Origin: Woeseiaceae bacterium
Lineage (GTDB): Bacteria > Pseudomonadota > Gammaproteobacteria > Steroidobacterales > Woeseiaceae
Reading direction: 5' to 3'
Length of the DNA stretch: 64,000 bases
NCBI GenBank assembly: GCA_028279985.1
Contig: JANQMR010000025.1
Coordinates: 28,104 to 92,103, forward strand
Made by a program: the position numbers and the translations under genes. Shown in pieces: positions 8,440 through 16,056 of this stretch; position 1 is the stretch's first letter, and every line of letters begins with the position of its first letter. The notes under the pieces are model-generated. The model was given only the letters and a program-made list of their open reading frames with translations. It ran no database searches and had not been told where the DNA came from.

Positions 8440-11400
8440 CTAGAATTGCTTGCTCAGGTTGACAGTGAAACGACGCAGGCGGTTGTCGCCGTAAATGCTG
8501 AACCGTCCATCGGTCGGCGAAAAGCCCGCGCGTACCTCCGGTACCTTGTCGAAGGCATTCTGGACGCCGACTCGCATTTCCAAGCCTTCGAACACGCCGC
8601 CAGCCGTCGCGTAGAACGCATCCAGATCGAGCTTGAGAAAGAGATCGTGGTAGGTCTCCGACGGTATGCTCTCGGCGCCTTGCCGGAGAACGCTCTGATC
8701 GATCACAGCGTCGGACGAACCTGCTCCGTAGACGAGATAGCTGTCGTAGTGCTGGGCATTCCAGCCGAGCATCCAGGCACTGGCGGGACTCGTCCAGGTC
8801 AAGCCGAAGTTCGCGCGCCACTCCAGCGGCCCGTTGTCGAATCCGACCCGATCGACGACGTCGCTCGTTTCGGTAAACTGCTGTGCAACGCGGAACATCT
8901 TCGTCGCCACCGCGTAGAACCGGAAATCGCCGTATCGATCGGTCTCAATGAACTGATCGATCTGGATATCCAGCGCTTCCGACTCCGTATTCGCGAAATT
9001 CAGCAACGACCGGTCGATGCCTTTGACGGGCCCCACATCGAATCCGGCATCGATATCCGCCTGCGTCAGCTCATCGCGGTCGACCCGGCCGGGCAGGAGA
9101 TCCTCATTATCGAGGATGAGCTGATTGTCGGCGAACAGGATCTCATCGGTCTTCTCGATGACCGAATAGTCGAGCGAGAGTCGAAAACCCGGCAAGGCGC
9201 GCGGGGTCAGGATGGCGCCGACGGACCAGCTCTCGGATTCCTCGGGCGTCAGATCCGGGTTGCCTCCGAACAACACTTTTCCCCGAACGAAGACACGCTC
9301 GCCATTACGCTTGGGGTCGTTGCCGACGATGAAAAAGTTGTCGTCACTCTCGCGAAAGATCTGCCCGACGGATGGCGGCAGGAATCCGGTACCATAGCTC
9401 GCGCGGAGCAGGAGATCGTCGCTCATCTCGTAACGCAGGCCCAGCGTGTAGTTGAAGGAATCGAAGTCGTTGCGATCGGTCTCGATCGAATCGTCCGGCA
9501 GCTCGCCACGTGCATCGACGGGAAACTCCAAGAAAGCCGCCGGCGATTCCGTCGAGTAGTCGTCGTAGCGCCCGGATATCTGAAAGTCCAGGGCTTGCAC
9601 GAGCGGGACTTTGTTGGCCGCGGAGAAAATCGGTATCAATACCTCCAGGTAGGCGCTGTCCGTGGACTGGTCGCGGCTCGGCACATAGTCGGTGCTTAAG
9701 CTTCCGGGAATACCGGAAAGGAAATCGTAGCTATCGAGATAATAGTCATCCAGTTTCTCGTCCCTGGTTTCGATCAGCGTGGAGACGTGCACCGAGCCTG
9801 CCGGCAGGTCGAATACGGGCCCGGATGCGCGAACGGCGAAGTTGTTCAGCAGTGAATCCCTGGGTCCGATGATGCTGTTCGGCGAAACGACGGCGAAAGG
9901 CGACAGGTCGAGCGGAAACGTCGACGTGTCACTGAATATGTCCAGCACACCTGAGTCGATCGCCGAGTTGACGCCGAAGAAGTTGTCGAAACCGGGTGCG
10001 GTGCCGACCTGCTCGGTGCGTGCCCTGCTCCAGTTATAGTCGGCGGTAATGATCCAGTCGTTCGGCAACTGGTAAGTACCGCCGCCGATGACGGCGAGCG
10101 ACTCCTGCGTCACGGTCGTCTCGGAGCTAACGCCGGGAACCGGATAGTTCACGCTCACGAAACCCTGGAACGGGTTACCGGGCGCGACCCCGGGCATGAA
10201 GATTCTCGGCCCGGTCGTCAGCAAGAGGCGCTGTCCCTCGTTGCTGCTGAACGAGGTATCGAGATAGAGCTCGAGATTCTCGGTGAAATCTCTGCGTACC
10301 GAGAGACCGACACTGTTGACCTCGGGCGACTGGCGAATGGGCCGCAAGTCGCCGTTTAGATCCTGGGACGGGTTCATGTTGAACTGGCCGGCATTATCGA
10401 TCAGCGCCTGGCCGCCGTCGGACGCGACCCCGGCATAACCGGCCGGCACGAAAGTGATGTTGCTGCCGAGGTCCGTTCCGTCGTCCAGAACCAGGTTGCC
10501 GAACGGGGACCTGATGTTCGGTGTCGCCCCTAGCGGCGGCGTGGTTTGGCCGAAGTACTCACTCGGATTGTTTGCCAGGAGCAAGTTCAGGCTATCGCGG
10601 CCAAAGTCCCTTTCTCCGACCAGGAGCTCACCGGAACCGACGTGGCTTCCCGTGAACAGGACATTGGTCCTGCCGTTCTCCAGCGCAAACCCGTAGCTGG
10701 CGTCGACTCGATACTCACTGAAATCGGCGTCGAACGTGTTCCCGTACTGCAGCTCGACTTCACCGCCCCTGAAGTCGCGGCGCGTAATGATGTTTATCAC
10801 CCCGCCGGTCGCGCCGCCGCCGTAAATGCCGGATGCGGTGGCGGGCAGCACTTCGATACGCTCTATCGAGGCAAGCGGTATGCCGTTGATGTCGGCCTGC
10901 TGGAAATTGAAACCGCCGTTCGATTGCGACCCCAGGTCTGCGCTCACGCGCGGGGCTCGCCGGCCGTTCACGAGAATCAATGTCTGCGCGGCTCCGAGAC
11001 CGCGAAGATTCACGGAGCTGGTGTTGCCGATCTCGCCGAGTCTGTTGCTGAATTGCTGCGTCGTGCCCGAGGACGTATTCTGGGGAAGCCTCGTACGAAA
11101 GAATTCCTCGAGATTGCCGGCGAAAGAGTTACGGATGTCATCCGAGTTGAAGACGATATAGGGCTGAGCGTCGTCTTCGAAGCGCCGAACGCCGACGTTT
11201 CGCGACCCTGTTACGACAATCACGTCGATGAGACCGCGCAGCTCTTTCTCCTCCTCTTCGTTGCCGATGACGCCGAGGTCGCGAAGCTCGTCGATCGTGA
11301 TCGTCGACTCCTCTTCGGGCTGCCCTGACGATTCGGCGGGCCTGGCCGCAGGCTCGGTGCTTCCTTCTCCGCTTGCCCGGGAAATCGCCGCCTGGCCGAC

Positions 11401-11715
11401 GATCAGCGTTCCGTCAGCATTCTTGCGATAGGGGACGTCCGTATTCTCGAGAAGTTTTCTGATCGCCTCGTCTGCGGTAAAGCGTCCCTGAACGCCGTCG
11501 GTACGGATACCCTGGACGTCCGAGTCCCTGAACAGAACCTCATTACCGGTCTGCACACCGTAGAGCATGATCGCGGAACCCAGGTCCTGCGCTTCGATAT
11601 CCAGCTCGTAGGTTTCGGAAGTCTGTGCGGAGACCGTGGTTGTCCAGACGAACAAAGCTGCCGCGGCCGTTTTCAGCGTGAGCCTCTTCAGAGACTCTTT
11701 TCTTAGTGTTTTCAT
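8440..11715 (-). CDS. TonB-dependent receptor with N-terminal STN signalling domain
   Basis: About 1091-residue outer-membrane receptor. After a signal peptide (cleavage near VSAQ) comes a secretin/TonB short N-terminal domain (about residues 35-110; DLGSAIMLYGVQTGNEVLF), the mark of receptors that signal to a FecR-like protein. A linker then leads to the plug domain (DVIVVTGSRNV; DIRNSFAGNLEEFF; NLRGLG; LILVNGRRAP) and a long beta-barrel ending in LSKQF with a terminal aromatic. ATG 11715 follows GGGGGAG and begins a clean signal peptide; an upstream in-frame ATG at 11736 has no ribosome binding site. It lies downstream of fecR and the ECF sigma gene. The substrate is unknown; the linked M16 peptidase suggests a peptide-containing ligand. 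Confidence 0.93.
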   Translation of the reverse strand: MKTLRKESLKRLTLKTAAAALFVWTTTVSAQTSETYELDIEAQDLGSAIMLYGVQTGNEVLFRDSDVQGIRTDGVQGRFTADEAIRKLLENTDVPYRKNADGTLIVGQAAISRASGEGSTEPAARPAESSGQPEEESTITIDELRDLGVIGNEEEEKELRGLIDVIVVTGSRNVGVRRFEDDAQPYIVFNSDDIRNSFAGNLEEFFRTRLPQNTSSGTTQQFSNRLGEIGNTSSVNLRGLGAAQTLILVNGRRAPRVSADLGSQSNGGFNFQQADINGIPLASIERIEVLPATASGIYGGGATGGVINIITRRDFRGGEVELQYGNTFDADFSEYRVDASYGFALENGRTNVLFTGSHVGSGELLVGERDFGRDSLNLLLANNPSEYFGQTTPPLGATPNIRSPFGNLVLDDGTDLGSNITFVPAGYAGVASDGGQALIDNAGQFNMNPSQDLNGDLRPIRQSPEVNSVGLSVRRDFTENLELYLDTSFSSNEGQRLLLTTGPRIFMPGVAPGNPFQGFVSVNYPVPGVSSETTVTQESLAVIGGGTYQLPNDWIITADYNWSRARTEQVGTAPGFDNFFGVNSAIDSGVLDIFSDTSTFPLDLSPFAVVSPNSIIGPRDSLLNNFAVRASGPVFDLPAGSVHVSTLIETRDEKLDDYYLDSYDFLSGIPGSLSTDYVPSRDQSTDSAYLEVLIPIFSAANKVPLVQALDFQISGRYDDYSTESPAAFLEFPVDARGELPDDSIETDRNDFDSFNYTLGLRYEMSDDLLLRASYGTGFLPPSVGQIFRESDDNFFIVGNDPKRNGERVFVRGKVLFGGNPDLTPEESESWSVGAILTPRALPGFRLSLDYSVIEKTDEILFADNQLILDNEDLLPGRVDRDELTQADIDAGFDVGPVKGIDRSLLNFANTESEALDIQIDQFIETDRYGDFRFYAVATKMFRVAQQFTETSDVVDRVGFDNGPLEWRANFGLTWTSPASAWMLGWNAQHYDSYLVYGAGSSDAVIDQSVLRQGAESIPSETYHDLFLKLDLDAFYATAGGVFEGLEMRVGVQNAFDKVPEVRAGFSPTDGRFSIYGDNRLRRFTVNLSKQF

Positions 11716-11851
11716 CACTCCCCCATAGCGATCCATAAAGCGATCTTGGTCTTATCCTGTCCTAATAGACGCCGGGGAAGTAAAAAGCTTCAGTAGAGAT
11801 TCGGGATTCTTGCCGTCAAGGCTCCAGATTAAGTGGCAGACAGGCGGCAGA

Positions 11852-12949
11852 TCATTCCCGCCACAGCAAGGTTATCTCGTCGCGTCCGCTGCGCTCGGCC
11901 TCCAGCGGGTGAAGCGCTTCGAGCGCATTTACGAAAGACGAGGCCCGTCCGCCGGAGTTGAACACGCCGCTGAGCTCCAGGTTGCGGACACGCGGATCCT
12001 CGGCGAGGACGAGTTTTTGCACGCTGTATCTGTTCATCTCCTCGACCACGCCGGCCAAGGGCCGCTTGCGAAAAACCAACTGGCCATTCCGCCAGCTCGT
12101 CTCCTCGACGGTATCGGTGACGACCACCTCGGGCGCCGACGCGACTCTCGCGATGAGTCTCTGGCCGGGGGTAAGCTCGATCGGATCCGGCGGCGCCTGA
12201 ACGCCTTTCGCAGAGGACGTATCGTGCAGGCGCGAAACGTCGTTCACTTCGACCCGCCCTTCGACCAATGTGATCTCGACGAGGTCCTCCCGGTCGAAAC
12301 GGACATCGAATGCCGTACCCAGCGCCACGACGCGCTGATCGCCGGCTTGAACGACAAACGGGCGGGAGACGGCCTTCTCTACCTCGAAATACGCCTGCCC
12401 GCGCAACAGGCTGACAAGGCGCTCCGACGCCGAAAACGAGACCTCGACCAGGGAATTCGTGTTGATCGAGACGATCGAGCCGTCGGCAAGCGTAATTGTC
12501 GATCGCTCGCCAACGGAGGTTTCGAAGACTTCGATGCCGCTCGGCGTCTGTACCATCTCCGGCGGCGGCGCATCCGGACCGGCCCCGCGAAACGAAGGGA
12601 TGGCGACAAACGCCGCCGCCAAGGCAATGACGATACTCGCCGCCAGCGCAGCGAGTCCGCCCGCGGCCCGGGGAGTGGCGGCAGACAAGGTCCCACGGGC
12701 AAGCTCCGCTTGCTGATCCGCGCGCGCCTCCTCGAGCATCGCCACGATCCTCGGGTCGGTCATATGGCGGTCGACAACGGCATTGCCCCGTTGCAGCCGC
12801 AGGAACATGCGCTCATGGGCCGGGTCTTCCTGCTTCCAGGCTTCGAACGCGAAGCGGTCTTCAGGGGTGCAATCCTGAGAACCCAGCCGGACGAGCCAGA
12901 ACGCTGCCTGGTCCTCGATGCTCTGTTCCTGATCCGTAAACGTACTCAC
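11852..12949 (-). CDS. FecR-family anti-sigma/sensor protein
   Basis: 365-residue inner-membrane regulator. The N-terminal cytoplasmic part has the DUF4880-like segment (AAFWLVRLGSQD; FEAWKQEDPAHERMF). One membrane helix follows at about residues 98-118 (AALAASIVIALAAAFVAI), then the periplasmic FecR domain (TSVGERSTITLADGS; RLVSLLRGQAYFEV) and a C-terminal STN-like region (NGQLVFRKRPLAGVVEEMNRY). In the Fec paradigm the STN domain of the receptor contacts this periplasmic part and releases the ECF sigma factor. GTG start at 12949, 5 bases after the sigma gene stop, so the two are co-transcribed. Confidence 0.93.
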   Translation of the reverse strand: MSTFTDQEQSIEDQAAFWLVRLGSQDCTPEDRFAFEAWKQEDPAHERMFLRLQRGNAVVDRHMTDPRIVAMLEEARADQQAELARGTLSAATPRAAGGLAALAASIVIALAAAFVAIPSFRGAGPDAPPPEMVQTPSGIEVFETSVGERSTITLADGSIVSINTNSLVEVSFSASERLVSLLRGQAYFEVEKAVSRPFVVQAGDQRVVALGTAFDVRFDREDLVEITLVEGRVEVNDVSRLHDTSSAKGVQAPPDPIELTPGQRLIARVASAPEVVVTDTVEETSWRNGQLVFRKRPLAGVVEEMNRYSVQKLVLAEDPRVRNLELSGVFNSGGRASSFVNALEALHPLEAERSGRDEITLLWRE

Positions 12950-12954
12950 GCCTT

Positions 12955-13515
12955 TTAATCCCTATCCTTTGCGGCAAGGCCTATGGTCTTCGTCGCGGAT
13001 ATCAGATGCTTGTCCACCGCACTGATTGAAATCCGAAGCTGTTTCGCCACCACCCGCCGGTGCTGGCCGTCCACGCGGCACAGGAGGTAGATTTGCCGGG
13101 TCCGCGGAGGAAGTCCCTCCAGCGCCCGAACGACCTGCTCGAGGTTCTGCCTGCTCTCCAAGACGTTTTCGGGCGACGATCCTGCAGGTGAATGCGTGTC
13201 GTCGTCGTACTCGAAGTGGATACGGCCGTCGGCTCGCTGCTGCTTTCGAAGGTAGTCGATCCACACGTTCGAGGCGGTTCGCATGAGGTAGGCTTCACCG
13301 TTTCGTATGGCGCTTTTTCGGCTGAGTCCGGCAAGCCTCACGAAAACCTCCTGAACCAGGTCCTGCGATACTTCCGACGCCGCGCCGCGGCGATCGAAGT
13401 ACCGTTTCAGCGCACTTCCGTACTCGCGCGCATAGGTCTCAAGCTGGCTCCTGGTCCAGGCTTCAAGGCCTTCCCGACCCTCGAATGTGCCTCGCTTCGC
13501 CATCTTCTCCTGCAT
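12955..13515 (-). CDS. FecI-like ECF RNA polymerase sigma factor
   Basis: 186-residue extracytoplasmic-function sigma factor. Region 2 (QDLVQEVFVRLAG, with RNGEAYLMRTASNVWIDYLR) and region 4 (LEGLPPRTRQIYLLCRVDG, then ISISAVDKHL) are both clear. With the adjacent fecR and STN-TBDR genes it forms a standard cell-surface signalling trio that should activate the receptor operon when the ligand is bound. ATG 13515 opens the frame; a second ATG four codons later (13503) is an alternative. The 287-base gap upstream separates it from the divergent two-component genes. Confidence 0.93.
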   Translation of the reverse strand: MQEKMAKRGTFEGREGLEAWTRSQLETYAREYGSALKRYFDRRGAASEVSQDLVQEVFVRLAGLSRKSAIRNGEAYLMRTASNVWIDYLRKQQRADGRIHFEYDDDTHSPAGSSPENVLESRQNLEQVVRALEGLPPRTRQIYLLCRVDGQHRRVVAKQLRISISAVDKHLISATKTIGLAAKDRD

Positions 13516-13802
13516 ATATGGCCCATTATGTCAGGCTACTTGTCGGCCGAACGCATCCCGGCCAACCCGTATTGCCTCACGGACGAGCATCGAGAGCTCG
13601 CCGCCGGCTGTCTCTAGTATAAGACGTTGGCGCCGGGCAAAGTCGCAGTTGCGAGGTGCCTGCGACCTCTTGGCCGGCGCCTCGCCGATGGCGTAGTATG
13701 GCGGTTTCGATACCGACGGCTGGGAATACATCTCAAGGAATACTCGCGCTGCCACAATGATATACAGTCACTCGCGGGGCCGGCTCGGACACAGGTAATC
13801 GC
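13516..13802. promoter_or_regulatory. Divergent promoter region of the ECF sigma and OmpR-type regulator genes
   Basis: Gap of 287 bases that must hold promoters for both directions. On the plus strand GATATACAG near 13758-13766 could be a -10 element, and AGGTAATCGC just before ATG 13803 contains the ribosome binding site. I saw no strong palindrome, hairpin or small ORF. Confidence 0.4.
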
Positions 13803-14477
13803 ATGAGAATTCTGCTCGTAGAAGACGAGTATGACCTCGCCCAAAGTACACGCAAGTTTCTCAGCGAGAACGGATACGACGTCGACATCGCGGAAAACCT
13901 GCGAATCGCCTGGGAGTCCGTGCAGAGCATAGAGTATCCACTCGTGTTGCTCGATCGGCGCCTGCCCGATGGCGACGGGCTGTCGCTGATCGTCAAATCG
14001 CAAAAACTCGACCCGGTGCCGCGCTTTCTCGTTCTCTCGGCGCTCGGCGATCTCGACGACAAAGTCGCCGGTCTCGACATCGGCGCCCACGAATACGTCG
14101 TAAAGCCCTGTGCGCCGAAAGAGTTGCTCGCCAGGGTTCGGGTCATGTTGCGGCTGCCTAGGGCAGTGAACATGGGCTGCGTGGAAGTCGGCGCCTTACG
14201 CTTCGATCTCGCGTCTCGCGTGTTTCATGTCGGCGACAAGACCGTCGAGTTGCGACGGTACGAGTACCTGATACTTGAGCTTCTGGTGACGAACGCGAAG
14301 AAGATCGTCCGCCGCAGCAAGATCTTGGACCGCCTGTACGGCTTCGACGAGGTGCCGGCATCGAACACGCTCGACTCGCACGTTTCGCGTTTGCGTACAC
14401 GCCTGCGCGACCTGCAGTCCGGAGTGAAAATCCAGACGGCCAGGGGACTCGGCTACCTGCTCCGCGAGGAAGAGTGA
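13803..14477 (+). CDS. OmpR-family response regulator
   Basis: 224-residue two-domain DNA-binding regulator. The receiver domain has the acidic pair ED at residues 8-9, the phosphoacceptor Asp 51 (VLLDRRLPDGDG), Ser 79 and Lys 101 (YVVKPC). The C-terminal winged helix (about residues 130-224) ends in the usual TARGLGYLL segment. It overlaps the histidine kinase start by one base (TGATG). Downstream on the same strand are a TBDR and a TlpA-like lipoprotein, which are candidates for its regulon. Confidence 0.95.
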   Translation: MRILLVEDEYDLAQSTRKFLSENGYDVDIAENLRIAWESVQSIEYPLVLLDRRLPDGDGLSLIVKSQKLDPVPRFLVLSALGDLDDKVAGLDIGAHEYVVKPCAPKELLARVRVMLRLPRAVNMGCVEVGALRFDLASRVFHVGDKTVELRRYEYLILELLVTNAKKIVRRSKILDRLYGFDEVPASNTLDSHVSRLRTRLRDLQSGVKIQTARGLGYLLREEE

Positions 14478-15940
14478 TGGCGAAGCACCAGGAACGGAAA
14501 GGCAACTACTCGCTCAGGCGCAGGATCCAGGTTCTCGCGGTGCTGGCGATCCTCGTTTCGTCGTTCCTGCTGACAGTGGGGCTCTGGATAGCCGACTACC
14601 TCCTCAGAACGGATACCGTCAATACGACGAGGTTCGGACTCGTTCTCGCGCTCAAGGAGAACATCGGTCTCATTCAATATACAGACCGGGCCCGACGAGC
14701 TGCAGACCGGGCCCGGGAGAACGAGCAATGGCTGGCGGAGTTGGCCGACCTCAACCCTGAACTCTGGTACTACGTGGAATGGAACGGCCGGGTGATCCGG
14801 AGCGGCCCCGGCGACCCGAAATACAGGCATCGGGTCGTGGCCGACTCGCGATTGTCGCCGGAAGGCGAGGATCCCGGCGGCTGTGCAATAGCGCCGTCGG
14901 CCTTGTTCTTCTGGAATGACGACACGCCTCCTTTGCGCTACGTGGAAAGCAACACCTGCGGCGACAAACAATACTACGTCGAGGTTGACGGCCTGGAAAC
15001 GGGCAAGCTGCGTCCGCGGGATATCGTCGAGGCAATCCGGTACAACTACGCGTTCGGCGGCAGGACCCAACGCAACTTGGCGGGAACTGCCGCGGTAGCG
15101 CTTGTGCTTGCGGGCCTCGTCACGCTGATCTTCGCACCCATGACGACGCGAATCCGTGAGATTTCGCAGGCGGCATCCCGGATCGGCAGGAGTAAGAAGG
15201 TCGTACGCCTACCCGAAGAAAACCTGCCGAAGGAAATCCTGCCGATGGTCCAGGCGACCAATCACGCCATTGCCAGGCTGGAGGCCGCAGGCGAGCAGCA
15301 GCGCCTGTTTGCCGCGGCCGCCGCCCACGAGCTCCGGACCCCGCTGGCCGTGCATCGCGCCAGAATCGAGGAGTTGCCGGACTCGGAACTCAAGCAACAG
15401 CTCGACGACGACGTCGAGAACATGGCGTCGATGATCCAGCAGCTACTCGAACTGGCGAAGCTCCGCTCCGTGGACGGCAATTTCGAAACGCTCGATCTCG
15501 CAAAAGTCGTCGAGGACATCTGCGTGGAACGCGGCGCCAAGGTATTGAACGCCGGCAGGGAACTGGTATTCGACGGGGGAGACGGCAAGGTTCGCATCCG
15601 CGGGGACCGCGGCGCCGTCAACAGCGCCGTTGCCAACCTGATCGACAATGCGATCCAGTTTACACCCGACGGAAAGACCGTCCGGGTGACGGTCGACCGC
15701 AACAAGGTCACGGTTCAGGACGAAGGGCCCGGTGTGCCGGAGGAGGACGTGCGGCAGGTTTTCGAGCCGTTCTTCAAGCATCCGCCGAACAAGCGGGGGC
15801 ATGGAATAGGGCTTGCCATAGTCGCCAAGGTCATGAGAATGCACAATGGGTCCGTGTCCACGCGCAATGCGCCGGAAGGCGGTGCCGTATTCGAACTGAC
15901 GTTCCCACATTCGGTAGCCGGACAACCGAGAAACGCCTGA
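14477..15940 (+). CDS. Sensor histidine kinase
   Basis: 487-residue inner-membrane kinase. A transmembrane helix at about residues 18-40, a roughly 160-residue periplasmic sensor region and a second helix at about 203-222 are followed by a HAMP-like linker, the dimerisation H-box with His 283 (AAAHELRTPLAVHRARIEEL) and an ATPase domain (N-box LIDNAIQF, G1 DEGPGVP, G2 GHGIGLAI). ATG 14477 overlaps the response-regulator stop, though a GTG three bases earlier is possible. The sensor region contains a 21-base periodic duplication (14682-14694 and 14703-14715), giving DRAR twice. The signal sensed is unknown. Confidence 0.95.
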   Translation: MAKHQERKGNYSLRRRIQVLAVLAILVSSFLLTVGLWIADYLLRTDTVNTTRFGLVLALKENIGLIQYTDRARRAADRARENEQWLAELADLNPELWYYVEWNGRVIRSGPGDPKYRHRVVADSRLSPEGEDPGGCAIAPSALFFWNDDTPPLRYVESNTCGDKQYYVEVDGLETGKLRPRDIVEAIRYNYAFGGRTQRNLAGTAAVALVLAGLVTLIFAPMTTRIREISQAASRIGRSKKVVRLPEENLPKEILPMVQATNHAIARLEAAGEQQRLFAAAAAHELRTPLAVHRARIEELPDSELKQQLDDDVENMASMIQQLLELAKLRSVDGNFETLDLAKVVEDICVERGAKVLNAGRELVFDGGDGKVRIRGDRGAVNSAVANLIDNAIQFTPDGKTVRVTVDRNKVTVQDEGPGVPEEDVRQVFEPFFKHPPNKRGHGIGLAIVAKVMRMHNGSVSTRNAPEGGAVFELTFPHSVAGQPRNA

Positions 15941-16056
15941 CTTCACAGGGACCTGGGGCCGGTCATTCCTCGGCAGCCTCATTCAATGTCCCTGCAATGT
16001 TTCCTCACTAGGTTTCCGGTGACTCGACCTGGATGCTCTAGTGGGGGAAAAGACTA

